Shown here: in pieces, positions 22,915 to 31,499 of the stretch
Position numbering within the stretch: the first letter of the stretch is position 1
Layout: the number at the start of each line of letters is the position of its first letter
Source of the DNA: Bacillota bacterium
GTDB taxonomy: Bacteria; Bacillota; Clostridia; Oscillospirales; Ruminococcaceae
Reading direction: 5' to 3'
Assembly: GCA_023431215.1 (NCBI GenBank)
Contig: JAEYXR010000024.1
Coordinates: forward strand, 1-42,510
DNA length: 42,510 nucleotides
Program-made: the position numbers and the translations under genes
Notes under the pieces: generated by a model
What the model was told of the DNA's origin: nothing
The model's input: only the letters and a program-made list of their open reading frames with translations
Databases searched by the model: none

Positions 22915-24147
22915 TCAGCCGTCAATAAGTTCTTTCATACAATCATAAATCTGCTCACCCAAAACAGCTGGATTGTGGTGCTTTCTTATCCAGTCCGGGC
23001 CCTTGCTCCCCATTTCACATCTGGCTTCCGGGGGCATTTCCAGCAGCTTTTGAATAGCTGCTGCCAAAGCCCTTGGGCTGTTTTCTTCCACATTGATGCC
23101 ACAGCCGCTCTGTGTTGCTGCAGATTGGGATGCTGCTGTAACACATAAAACAGGCTTTGCAGCCAGCATATACTCCAGCAGCTTGCTGCTGACAAAGCCA
23201 TATTGGGCAGCAGAGGAACGGCTATCCCCCAAAAACAAGCAGTCTGCCATTTGGTACAGCGCTGTGGTTTCTTCCGGCTCAATACGGTCCATAAGATACA
23301 CGTTATCTGCGTCATGTTCACGCATGACCCGTTTTAGCTGAATCTTATACCCTCCGTTTCCGCAAATCAGCACCCCTACACCGCTTTCTTCCAGAGTAGC
23401 TGCAGCTGCAATCAAAGTGTTCAGGCATTTTTCTTCTGCCACAAAGCCCTGAAAAACAATTAAGAAACTATGATTGCTGCGAATGCGCTGGGCAAACTCC
23501 TTTTTGCGCTTGGGCAGTTTATCGCTCTTTGGCGTAAGGTCGGCTGGGTGTGCAAACGGTTGATATTTTTGAGTACTGATTCCGTGCTCCTCCAAATAGC
23601 AAATTCCTTGTGGCAGTACACCCAGAACTCTATCGGAAGCACCCAGGGCTTTGTTTAAAGCAGACTCAGATGCTTTTACCAAAATCTCATCATCTTTATA
23701 TCCCCACAGCTCCTGCATCATAACAGGCCAAATTTCCTGCAGTTCAAAAATTATTTTAGCCCGGTGATACCTTGTCATACGTTTAGCAACATAATAGTCA
23801 AACGGGTATGCACTGGCACACAAAATAACATCAGGTGTATATTTTTGCGCCAATGTTCTGGCTGCCAGCCAGCTTTTACGCAAAAAAGTCGTTATATTTC
23901 GTCCCCTGCCGCCCAAAGTATTATCATAGGATGGTGTTCCTACAAAGCAGTAGGGCACATCCCCTATCTTTGTTTCTTCAAAATCATGCTCTACCTTTAA
24001 ATTATGGCGGCGCTTGTGACTAAAATCTGCTGTCAATACCGTTACCACAACGCCCCGTTCCTGCAAATCCTTTGCCAAACGCCAGGTATGCCAACGGCTT
24101 CCCAATTCCGGCCCACCGGCAAAGTGGTCGATGATAAAAAGCCTCAT
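22915..24147 (-). CDS. Glycosyltransferase family 4-type (GT-B fold)
   Basis: A 410-residue glycosyltransferase. The N-terminal Rossmann half starts MRLFIIDHFAGGPELGSRWH and includes RLAKDLQERGVVVTVLTADF. The C-terminal half has FLIVFQGFVAEEKCLNTLIA, LICGNGGYK and a nucleotide-sugar site region EPEETTALYQMADCLFLG with SSKLLEYMLAAKPVL. This order fits GT4 enzymes such as those for exopolysaccharide or glycolipid sugars. No membrane segment is seen, so it is cytoplasmic or peripheral. The start is uncertain: GGAGGG (24165-24160) directly abuts ATG 24159 and stands 12 nt from ATG 24147, and the first beta strand begins at 24147. The acceptor is unknown, and no other cell-envelope genes adjoin. 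Confidence 0.85.
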   Translation of the reverse strand: MRLFIIDHFAGGPELGSRWHTWRLAKDLQERGVVVTVLTADFSHKRRHNLKVEHDFEETKIGDVPYCFVGTPSYDNTLGGRGRNITTFLRKSWLAARTLAQKYTPDVILCASAYPFDYYVAKRMTRYHRAKIIFELQEIWPVMMQELWGYKDDEILVKASESALNKALGASDRVLGVLPQGICYLEEHGISTQKYQPFAHPADLTPKSDKLPKRKKEFAQRIRSNHSFLIVFQGFVAEEKCLNTLIAAAATLEESGVGVLICGNGGYKIQLKRVMREHDADNVYLMDRIEPEETTALYQMADCLFLGDSRSSAAQYGFVSSKLLEYMLAAKPVLCVTAASQSAATQSGCGINVEENSPRALAAAIQKLLEMPPEARCEMGSKGPDWIRKHHNPAVLGEQIYDCMKELIDG

Positions 24148-24302
24148 ATTTTTAACCATCCCTCCCGCTCTTTTCCCCACTGCCGAAACGCTACAAAAAG
24201 TTGTATCGATACCAGTATGCAGTTTGGCTCTTACACCCTTTTTCTTGGCTTGTCAGTTCTTTACTAGTATGGGCGGCAAGCGTCAACCTATGCCGTTTTG
24301 CT

Positions 24303-24331
24303 TTGACGCAATTTAGAAAAGATGGTATCAT
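24303..24331 (+). promoter_or_regulatory. Sigma-A promoter of sbcDC
   Basis: TTGACG (24303-24308), a 17-bp spacer and TATCAT (24326-24331), about 40 bp before the sbcD start. Confidence 0.82.
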
Positions 24332-24371
24332 AGTCTCATCATTTTATGTAATAACAGGTAAGGAGAGCGCC

Positions 24372-25529
24372 ATGAAATTCCTGCATACATCTGACCTGCA
24401 CCTGGGAAAGCTGCTGTATCAGTATAGCCTGCTGCCTGACCAGGAATTTTGGTGTAATATGCTTGTGGAGCATCTGCAGCAGGAGCATTATGATGCTGTT
24501 GTTTTGGCGGGCGACCTTTTTGACCGCTCGGTGCCTCCTGCCGAAGCCGTAGCACTTTTAGACACCTTTTTAAGCCGCCTGGTACTGGACTGCAAGGTGC
24601 CTGTGCTGGCAGTATCGGGTAATCACGACAGCCCGCGCCGTCTTGCCTTTGGCAGCAGGCTTTATCAGGCAGGGGGGCTGACAATGGCTGCCGTACCCCA
24701 AAAACAAATTACAAAGGTTACCTTAACAGACAGCTTTGGTGAGGTAGACTTTTTTTTGCTCCCCTATGTAAGCCCTGCCGACGGAAAAACTCTTTTTCCA
24801 GAACTGGATATTAAAAACTTTGGTGATACTTATGCTGCTTTGCTGCAATATAACGCTGAACAAATTGACCCTGGACGGCGAAATGTTTTGGTGGCCCATG
24901 GCTTCTTTGGCGGCAGCAAAGACGACGAAATATCGGATGCACTGCGATGCGATTCTGAAGTTGAGGTTGGAGGCCTAGACTTGGTAAACTCTGCCCTTAT
25001 TGCCGGCTTTGACTATGCTGCACTGGGGCATCTTCACGCACCCCAGCGAGCAGGGGGTGAGCATCTTCGCTATTCCGGGTCTCCCCTTCCCTACTCCCTG
25101 TCCGAAGAACATCAAAACAAATGTGTCTACTCGGTTGAGCTGGGTGAAAAAGGCCAGCTTTCGGTAACTCCGGTGCAGCTACCGAGTTTGCGCAAACTTC
25201 GGTCTGTCAGCGGTACACTGGAGGAACTGCTTGCCCCTACAGAGGGCGGCTTTGCCAGCTCTGATTATGTCTTTATCAACCTCATTGCGGATGAAACTGC
25301 AGCCAATGCCGCCGAAAAGCTGCGCAACGTTTATCCCAATTACCTGGCTATTCGCTATGTTTCTCAAAGCCAGGGGGAACTGCTCCTTAGCGGAGAATCT
25401 GCGGCTTCCAGAACCCTTTCCCAGGCTTTTGCGGATTTTTGCGCCCAAATTGCGGGAGAAGCCCTGACTGAGGCACAGCTTGCCATCATTGAAGAACTTT
25501 CTGCCCAGAAAGCAGGTGACCGGTTATGA
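24372..25529 (+). CDS. sbcD: Exonuclease subunit SbcD (Mre11-type)
   Basis: A 385-residue metallophosphoesterase, the nuclease half of the SbcCD complex that cuts hairpins and blocked DNA ends. The phosphoesterase motifs are in order: SDLHLG near residue 8, AGDLFDR near 48, SGNHDSPRR near 83, and later VAHGFFGG and ALGHLHAPQ, with all usual His/Asp ligands. The start at ATG 24372 follows AGGAGAG. An upstream in-frame extension to 24201 passes over the promoter and is rejected. The stop overlaps the sbcC start by 4 nt (ATGA), as is typical. Confidence 0.96.
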   Translation: MKFLHTSDLHLGKLLYQYSLLPDQEFWCNMLVEHLQQEHYDAVVLAGDLFDRSVPPAEAVALLDTFLSRLVLDCKVPVLAVSGNHDSPRRLAFGSRLYQAGGLTMAAVPQKQITKVTLTDSFGEVDFFLLPYVSPADGKTLFPELDIKNFGDTYAALLQYNAEQIDPGRRNVLVAHGFFGGSKDDEISDALRCDSEVEVGGLDLVNSALIAGFDYAALGHLHAPQRAGGEHLRYSGSPLPYSLSEEHQNKCVYSVELGEKGQLSVTPVQLPSLRKLRSVSGTLEELLAPTEGGFASSDYVFINLIADETAANAAEKLRNVYPNYLAIRYVSQSQGELLLSGESAASRTLSQAFADFCAQIAGEALTEAQLAIIEELSAQKAGDRL

Positions 25530-28498
25530 GACCACTTTTGCTGTCTATGACCGCCTTTGGCCCTTTTGCCGATACCTCTATCAACTTTGAGCCTGCCCTG
25601 CAAAACGGTATTTTTCTCATCAGTGGCAAAACAGGTTCCGGCAAAACCACCATTTTTGATGCCATGACCTTTGCCCTTTATGGCAGAGCCAGTGGAAGCA
25701 CCCGCCAAAGCGATAACTTCCGCAGTAAAAATGCTCCTGCCGGCGTAGAATGCCGGGTTAGCTTTACCTTTGCTTTGGAGGACAAGGAGTATACCGTCTG
25801 CCGCAGCCCCAAACAGGAGCTGCTGAAAAAGCGGGGTGAGGGTGTCAGGGTCTTGGAGCAGCGCGCCGAGCTTACCCTGCCGGACGGTACCGTGATAGGC
25901 TCTCTGCGTGAAGTCAACGATACCATACAAAATCTTCTGGGCTTAAGCTGCGATCAGTTTAAAAAAATTGTTATGCTGGCACAGGGAGAATTTAAACAAC
26001 TTCTGGAAGCTCCCAGCAGCGAAAAAACCGTATTGTTCCGCAAAATTTTTGGTACCGAAGAATATGATGCTTTTGTAAAACGCATGGATGCCCGTCGCAG
26101 AGAGCTGGGCAGCCAGGTGGAGCGCATTACCGACGCAAAACAACGTCTGGTAAAAAATCTTGCAGACAACGGCGTAACTGCCCTGCTGGAGAGCCCCAAC
26201 GCGCATTTGCTCCCCGCCGCCCGTCTTACCGCAGTGGTGGAGGAGTATTTACTGACGCAGGAAACTGAAAGTAAAAACATAGGCTGCACTTTGGAAAAGT
26301 TGGAAAATGAGAGGGAGGCTTTGAAAATTTCGGAAGCCAAAACCCTAAGCCAACGTTTTGAAAAGCATCGGCAGCTTATCGCCCACCGCGACCAGTTGCT
26401 GGCACAAGAGACTCAAATGGAACAGCTGGCGCGCAGTATCAAGGAGCTGGAGGCTGCATCGGCACTTTTTCCTGTAGAAAAAATTTATCGCGAGCAATCG
26501 GCTGCTTTATCTGGGAGAAAAACTGAGCTGGAAGCTGTCTCTCAAAAGCGTGATATGGCACAAACTGCCCTGCGTCAGGCACAGGAGCAGCTGCTGCAAA
26601 AACCGGAAAAGCAACAACAATTGCTTAGTTTAACCGCAGAAATGATAAAGGCCGAAGAAAAGAAGGACCTTCTTACCCAGTCTGCCGCTCTGCAAGCTGG
26701 ATTAAATCAGGCTTTGCAAAAAATTGATACAGAAGAAAAAAGCCTCATTGCAGTACAGCAGCTTTGCAAGCGTGCCCAGCTGCAAAAGGAGCAGCAGTTA
26801 GTAGGCCGACAGCAAGCTTATCTCCATCAGCTGACAACTGCCATTGGCCAAGCCAGGCTGCTGGAGCCTGCCTATCAGCAGGCGCAAGAGGAGTATTTGG
26901 CGGAATATGGGCTGTTTATCCGTTCTCAGGCAGGCGTACTTGCAGCCACTCTGGTTCCAAATCAGCCTTGCCCCGTGTGTGGCTCTACTCATCATCCCTC
27001 CCCTGCCGCCATGCAGCAGGCCAAAACACAAGAGGAAGTGGAACAGCTTAAGCTGCGGATGGATGCTGCACTGGAGCGTATGCGCAAAGCACTCTCTGCT
27101 GTGGATGCCAGCCGTGGCCTTCTCTTAGAGCTACTTCCGGGATGTATCCCGCCTCAAGCGGATTTATTTCAGAGCTGGGTGCTGCTGGATGATATCAAAC
27201 AAACTTTGGATAACCAAGGTGCCAATCTTACCCAAACCATAACGCAACTGGAAATCACAGCCGCAGCGGCATGGCCCCAAAGCAAAGGACTGCTGAAAGA
27301 AGATAGCAGCAGGTTATCCGCCTTAGAGGTTGAGCTGCGTCAAAATTTGGAAGTTCTGCGTACAGAAGCGGCTGCTGTCAAAGGTGAAGTTGAATCCATG
27401 CAGACCGCATTGGGCGTGCACACCGATGCCGCTGCACTGAAATTGCATATTGATACCCTACACAGCCGGCAGCAAACGTTGGAAGCTTGGCTGCAGCAAT
27501 GGGAAAAAGCGCAGAATGATGCTGCCGCTGCCTTAGAAGGTGCGGCAGGAAGAGTGGAGATTTTGGCTCGGCAGATAGAAGAGGATACCGCAGAGCTTAC
27601 ACGACGCAAATCTGAGCTTGCTGTAGCCATGAAGCAAAGCGGCTTTATCCGTCGAGAAGACTATGAAGCAGCCCTTGAAAACATCTCCAATAAGGAGCAA
27701 TGGGAGCTGCGCCTGCGCCGTCACAGAGATGATCTGACCTCCACCAATGCCCTGCTTACACAGCTGGAAGAAGAATTGGCAGGGAAAGAACCTCCCGATT
27801 TAGAGGAGCTTCTGCAAAAACAGACGGCGCTGCAGGAGGAGGAAAAGCTTCTTCGAAAAAAACTATCTTTTATTACCTCCAACATTTCTCTTTGCCAAAA
27901 TCAGGTTGCACAGCTACAAAAAGAGGCTGCTGCAGGTGAAAAGCTGGAAAAGCAGTATGAGACAGTGTCTAGGCTCTACCGCTTGGCCAATGGGGACAAC
28001 CCAAAGGCCATGACCTTTGAGTCTTATGTGTTATCTGCCTATTTTGAGGATATCATTCAAATTTCTAATCAGCACTTAAGCAAAATGACCGACGGACGTT
28101 ACCGCCTGGTTCGTATGGAAGATGCTGCCCGCCACGGGGCACGCTCCGGTCTGGATCTGGAGGTGTTTGACAACGACAACGGGCAAAAGCGACCTGTTTC
28201 CACCCTTTCCGGAGGGGAATGCTTTAAAGCATCCTTGGCGCTGGCATTGGGCCTTGCAGACGTGGTACAGCTTTATTCCGGCGCTGTTCGTTTGGAAACC
28301 TTGTTTGTAGACGAAGGCTTTGGTACACTGGATGAAGAATCTTTGGCAAACGCTGTAGATACCCTGCTGGCCTTGCGCCAAGAGGGCCGCCTGGTGGGTG
28401 TTATTTCTCATGTAGATGCACTCAAAGAAAGGCTGCATACCGTATTGTCTGTAAAACGCTCACGCACCGGCAGCACCGCTGAATTTGTATCATTTTAA
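25526..28498 (+). CDS. sbcC: Exonuclease subunit SbcC (Rad50-type SMC ATPase)
   Basis: A 990-residue SMC-like ATPase that partners SbcD. Walker A is GKTGSGKTT near residues 34-42. Two long coiled-coil arms (about 170-470 and 500-830) flank the zinc hook, C482-PV-C485 in NQPCPVCGSTHHP. The C-terminal half has the signature STLSGGECFKASLALALGL and Walker B with D-loop LFVDEGFGTLDEES, then the H-loop ISHVDALKER. The length is typical. It overlaps sbcD by 4 nt, and the tRNA-Thr promoter begins 12 bp after its stop. The identification is secure. Confidence 0.97.
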   Translation: MRPLLLSMTAFGPFADTSINFEPALQNGIFLISGKTGSGKTTIFDAMTFALYGRASGSTRQSDNFRSKNAPAGVECRVSFTFALEDKEYTVCRSPKQELLKKRGEGVRVLEQRAELTLPDGTVIGSLREVNDTIQNLLGLSCDQFKKIVMLAQGEFKQLLEAPSSEKTVLFRKIFGTEEYDAFVKRMDARRRELGSQVERITDAKQRLVKNLADNGVTALLESPNAHLLPAARLTAVVEEYLLTQETESKNIGCTLEKLENEREALKISEAKTLSQRFEKHRQLIAHRDQLLAQETQMEQLARSIKELEAASALFPVEKIYREQSAALSGRKTELEAVSQKRDMAQTALRQAQEQLLQKPEKQQQLLSLTAEMIKAEEKKDLLTQSAALQAGLNQALQKIDTEEKSLIAVQQLCKRAQLQKEQQLVGRQQAYLHQLTTAIGQARLLEPAYQQAQEEYLAEYGLFIRSQAGVLAATLVPNQPCPVCGSTHHPSPAAMQQAKTQEEVEQLKLRMDAALERMRKALSAVDASRGLLLELLPGCIPPQADLFQSWVLLDDIKQTLDNQGANLTQTITQLEITAAAAWPQSKGLLKEDSSRLSALEVELRQNLEVLRTEAAAVKGEVESMQTALGVHTDAAALKLHIDTLHSRQQTLEAWLQQWEKAQNDAAAALEGAAGRVEILARQIEEDTAELTRRKSELAVAMKQSGFIRREDYEAALENISNKEQWELRLRRHRDDLTSTNALLTQLEEELAGKEPPDLEELLQKQTALQEEEKLLRKKLSFITSNISLCQNQVAQLQKEAAAGEKLEKQYETVSRLYRLANGDNPKAMTFESYVLSAYFEDIIQISNQHLSKMTDGRYRLVRMEDAARHGARSGLDLEVFDNDNGQKRPVSTLSGGECFKASLALALGLADVVQLYSGAVRLETLFVDEGFGTLDEESLANAVDTLLALRQEGRLVGVISHVDALKERLHTVLSVKRSRTGSTAEFVSF

Positions 28499-28510
28499 GT
28501 TTGTTTGTGC

Positions 28511-28539
28511 TTGACGTAACCCTGCTAAAACAGTATAAT
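28511..28539 (+). promoter_or_regulatory. Promoter of the tRNA-Thr gene
   Basis: TTGACG (28511-28516), a 17-bp spacer and a perfect TATAAT (28534-28539), about 45 bp before the tRNA. Confidence 0.9.
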
Positions 28540-28584
28540 TGTTGTGTTCGCCAAAAACAAAACGGCGCCATGTGCGCCGATTGT

Positions 28585-28660
28585 GCTACTGTGGCTCAGT
28601 TGGTAGAGCAGCTGATTCGTAATCAGCAGGTCGTGGGTTCGAGTCCCATCAGTAGCTCCA
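28585..28660 (+). tRNA. tRNA-Thr (anticodon CGT)
   Basis: A 76-nt cloverleaf. The acceptor stem is GCTACTG (28585-28591) with CAGTAGC near the 3' end, then T and an encoded CCA. The D arm contains GGCTCAGTTGGTAGAGC. The anticodon stem GCTGA/TCAGC holds loop TTCGTAA with anticodon CGT, reading ACG. The T arm is GTGGGTTCGAGTCCCAT. It is a single tRNA gene between a consensus promoter and a terminator. Confidence 0.95.
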
Positions 28661-28681
28661 AATATAATTCAGCGGCAGAAT

Positions 28682-28714
28682 GGCACACGATATTTCGGTA
28701 TCTGTGCCTTTTCT
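28682..28714 (+). terminator. Terminator of the tRNA-Thr transcript
   Basis: Stem GGCAC...GATA (28682-28692) with TATC...GTGCC (28699-28708), loop TTTCGG, then TTTTCTG. It starts 22 bp after the tRNA. Confidence 0.7.
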
Positions 28715-28856
28715 GTTATGTCCTGTTTAGCCACTTATGGGGCTTTCGTTTTAAAATAGAAATACAGCTAAATAAGTACAATGGAAAATACTAAAAGCGG
28801 CTATAAAAAAGAAAATAAAACGGCGTTTGCTGCTGTGATAAAAAAGGAGCTATCAT

Positions 28857-29486
28857 ATGGCGGACCATCAGCAAGTTACTGTAACAATTCCTAAGTACCA
28901 ACAAATTGCCCTTGAGATTGCCTCAAAAATTGTAAACGAAGAATATGCCATAGGACAAAAAATCCATGGCAGATCTTCTGTTGCAAGCCAGTACAACGTT
29001 TCGCCCGAAACTGCACGCAGAGCATTTTGTATTTTGTCTGACTTGGATATTGTATCCTCTGAAAAAGGCAGCGGCATGACCATTAAATCAAGAAGCAAGG
29101 CCGTTGAGTTTTTAAATCAATTTTCAAAGCGCACCTCTATTGAAACACTGAAAAACTCTATTATGAAAAACCTTCAACAGCAGCAAAAGGAAATAGATAC
29201 CCTAAGCAGTGATATTTCAGAGCTGATTTTGGCAACCGAGCACTTTCGTTCCATGAATCCTCTGATGCCTTTTTCTCTGCGCATTACTTCCAAATGCAAA
29301 TATTTAAACAAATCTATTTTGGAGTTAAAGCTTTGGCAGCACACTGGCGCAACTTTGGTTGCAATTAAGCAGGGGCATACCCTGATTCGCTCGCCGGGGC
29401 CTTATGCCATTATACGAGAAAACGATATTATTTACTTTGTGGCTCAGGAAGACTCTGACCAAAGAATCAGAGAATTTTTATACTAA
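28857..29486 (+). CDS. busR: BusR-type regulator: GntR helix-turn-helix plus RCK_C (TrkA-C) domain
   Basis: A 209-residue protein. Residues 10-80 form a GntR winged helix (YQQIALEIASKIVNEEYAIG, then SVASQYNVSPETARRAFCIL). A coiled-coil linker (about 95-125) follows, then an RCK_C domain (FSLRITSKCKYLNKSILELK, TGATLVAIKQGHTLIRSPGP, NDIIYFVAQE). The architecture and wording match BusR of streptococci and Lactococcus. In those bacteria BusR binds c-di-AMP through RCK_C and represses the busAB glycine-betaine transporter. It lies directly before an opuA-type operon, in the same direction but separated by a terminator, with the likely operator at that operon's promoter. c-di-AMP control is inferred from homology. 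Confidence 0.9.
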   Translation: MADHQQVTVTIPKYQQIALEIASKIVNEEYAIGQKIHGRSSVASQYNVSPETARRAFCILSDLDIVSSEKGSGMTIKSRSKAVEFLNQFSKRTSIETLKNSIMKNLQQQQKEIDTLSSDISELILATEHFRSMNPLMPFSLRITSKCKYLNKSILELKLWQHTGATLVAIKQGHTLIRSPGPYAIIRENDIIYFVAQEDSDQRIREFLY

Positions 29487-29512
29487 AATTTTTTTTAAAT
29501 TGGCATGAATAG

Positions 29513-29555
29513 ACGCTTTAAGACTTATATTTGTCTTAAGGCGTTTTATTTTTTG
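29513..29555 (+). terminator. Terminator of busR
   Basis: A 12-bp stem (ACGCTTTAAGAC 29513-29524 with 29533-29544, one wobble) followed by a T-rich run up to 29554. It separates busR from the transporter promoter. Confidence 0.88.
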
Positions 29556-29556
29556 T

Positions 29557-29600
29557 TTGACAAAGTAACAACTTCACACTATAATAGAGGTTGTTACTTT
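29557..29600 (+). promoter_or_regulatory. Consensus promoter of the betaine transporter with a probable BusR operator
   Basis: TTGACA (29557-29562), a 17-bp spacer and TATAAT (29580-29585), both perfect. AAAGTAACAAC (29562-29572) and its exact inverse GTTGTTACTTT (29590-29600) flank the -10 element with a 17-bp gap, so a bound dimer or tetramer would shut the promoter. Confidence 0.88.
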
Positions 29601-29621
29601 AAATAAAAAGGAGGTAAATAT

Positions 29622-30617
29622 ATGAAATTTACGACCAAAATTCTTGCTGTTCTATTGGTGTTTGCTGTATTGGCAGGCGGCTTTGCCGGGTGCTCCCCAA
29701 AGGAGCAAACCAAAACCATTACCTTTGCAGATGTCGGCTGGGATTCCATCTTATTCCACAATGCTGTGGCAGGAACAGTAGCTGAAACAGTGTTCGGTTA
29801 TAGCTGGACGGAGGTTTCTGGCAGTACCCCTATCACACATGAGGCTGTAAAAAAGGGTGAGATTGATGTACATATGGAGGTTTGGACAGACAATCTTCCC
29901 GACTACACAGGTGATATTAAAGCAGGCTCTTTAAAAGAGCTTGGCGTAAACTTTGATGACAACGCACAAGGGCTGTATGTTCCACGTTATGTTATTGAGG
30001 GAGACCCTGCACGCGGCATAGAGCCCATGGCGCCAAACCTTAAAACAGTTGCAGATTTAAAAGATTATGCCTCACTGTTTAAAGACCCTGAAAATCCGTC
30101 CAAGGGTATTATTTATGGTGGTATTGCCGGGTGGGAGATTACAGATATTATTCACAAAAAATATCTGCACTACGGCTTGGATGAAAACTACAATTACCTT
30201 GAACCGGGTACTGACGCCGCAACAAGTGCTGTTTTGGTGTCAGCCTATGATAAAGGTGAGCCTGTTGTTGCCTATTACTGGGAGCCTACCTGGCTGTTGG
30301 GCAAATATGACTTCGTCCTTTTGGAGGATGAGCCTTATGATGAAGCCACTTATTTTGAAGGCAAATGTGAATGTCCTTCTGTAAGGGTTACCGTCTGCGT
30401 CAGCAATAACTTTTATGAAAACAACCCTGAGTTTTGTGAGTTTTTATCAAAATATCATACCTCGTCTGCTTTAACCAGCGAGGCTCTTGCTTATATGGAG
30501 GAAACAGGTGCGGATTACAAAACCGCAGCAAAGTGGTTTTTAAACGAGTATCGCGATTTGGCAGAAAACTGGTTGACGGCAGAGCAGGCAAAAACACTGT
30601 ATGCTGCCATTGGGTAA
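29622..30617 (+). CDS. opuAC: Glycine betaine-type ABC transporter substrate-binding lipoprotein
   Basis: A 331-residue lipoprotein. The signal peptide ends in the lipobox LAGGFAGC with Cys24 as lipidation site. The mature part is an OpuAC/ProX-type type II binding fold. Trp residues in VGWDS, MEVWTD, AGWEIT and YYWEPTW could form the aromatic cage that holds quaternary ammonium groups of glycine betaine or proline betaine. It would sit on the outer face of the membrane. It is first in a three-gene operon with the permease (9-bp gap) and the ATPase. The gene starts 22 bp after the right arm of the putative BusR operator, with AAGGAGG as ribosome binding site. Confidence 0.92.
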   Translation: MKFTTKILAVLLVFAVLAGGFAGCSPKEQTKTITFADVGWDSILFHNAVAGTVAETVFGYSWTEVSGSTPITHEAVKKGEIDVHMEVWTDNLPDYTGDIKAGSLKELGVNFDDNAQGLYVPRYVIEGDPARGIEPMAPNLKTVADLKDYASLFKDPENPSKGIIYGGIAGWEITDIIHKKYLHYGLDENYNYLEPGTDAATSAVLVSAYDKGEPVVAYYWEPTWLLGKYDFVLLEDEPYDEATYFEGKCECPSVRVTVCVSNNFYENNPEFCEFLSKYHTSSALTSEALAYMEETGADYKTAAKWFLNEYRDLAENWLTAEQAKTLYAAIG

Positions 30618-30626
30618 GGAGGATTT

Positions 30627-31499
30627 ATGGAGTGGATATTTGAATTTCCTTTTACCATTGATTTAAACACAGATGTCATTGATCAGGCGGTTCGTGGCTT
30701 TGCGGCTAACAACTCCGCATTCTTTGGCAGTATTAAAAATGGCCTTACCGATTTCGTCAGTGCAATAAACTGGCTATTTAGCCATATTCCGTGGTTTGTT
30801 CTGATCGGCTTGGTATTTTTTCTTGCTTGGAAAGCACACAAAAAACTGCGTTCTGCTGTCTTATACAGTCTTTTGTTATGCACCATTGGTGTATTTGGGC
30901 TGTGGAGCTTAATGAACCTGACTCTTTCTATTGTTTTGGCAGGCGTTATCATTGCCCTCATCATCGGCTTGCCCATTGGTGTACTCATATCCAGCTCTGA
31001 GCACGCCAACAGAATGATACGGCCTATGTTGGATATGATGCAGACCATGCCGGTTTTCGTTTACCTGATTCCGGCAGTTATCTTTTTTGGCATGGGCTCG
31101 GCCTCTGCTGTTATTGCAACAGTAATTTATTCTATGGTTCCTGCCATCCGTCTTACCAGTCTGGGTATCCGGCAGGTAAACTCCGAGGTTGTAGAGGCCG
31201 CACGTGCCTTTGGCTCTACCCCCATGCAGCTCTTGTTCAAGGTGCAGATTCCTCAAGCGCTGCCCACCATTATGACCGGCATCAATCAAACCCTGATGAT
31301 GTCTATGTCTATGGTTGTTACCTGCTCCATGATTGGTGCTCGCGGCCTTGGCAACGAGGTTCTTATTGCAGTAAACCGTATTGAAATTTCCCGCGGCTTT
31401 ATTGCAGGCAGTGCAGTGGTCATTCTTGCCATCATCTTAGACCGGCTGACACAGGGATGGTTTGCAAAAGACGAACAGCCAGGGGGTGAAGCAGGATGA
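30627..31499 (+). CDS. opuAB: Glycine betaine-type ABC transporter permease
   Basis: A 290-residue membrane protein of the OpuAB/ProW type. After an extracytoplasmic-looking N-terminus come about seven or eight membrane segments with the binding-protein-dependent permease core. Visible parts are IALIIGLPIGVLISSSEHAN, LDMMQTMPVFVYLIPAVIFF, and the EAA loop EVVEAARAFGSTPMQLLFKV followed by QIPQALPTIMTGINQTL. It pairs with the ATPase, whose start overlaps its stop by 4 nt (ATGA 31496-31499). The ribosome binding site is AAGGAGG. The osmolyte specificity comes from the binding protein. Confidence 0.94.
   Translation: MEWIFEFPFTIDLNTDVIDQAVRGFAANNSAFFGSIKNGLTDFVSAINWLFSHIPWFVLIGLVFFLAWKAHKKLRSAVLYSLLLCTIGVFGLWSLMNLTLSIVLAGVIIALIIGLPIGVLISSSEHANRMIRPMLDMMQTMPVFVYLIPAVIFFGMGSASAVIATVIYSMVPAIRLTSLGIRQVNSEVVEAARAFGSTPMQLLFKVQIPQALPTIMTGINQTLMMSMSMVVTCSMIGARGLGNEVLIAVNRIEISRGFIAGSAVVILAIILDRLTQGWFAKDEQPGGEAG

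Noticed and set aside
24201..24371. 57-residue N-terminal extension of SbcD
   Set aside because: It covers the sbcD promoter (24303-24331); ATG 24372 has a good ribosome binding site and starts the family's conserved sequence.
28501..28794. 97-residue open frame over the tRNA
   Set aside because: It runs through the promoter, the tRNA-Thr and its terminator; a coding function is implausible.
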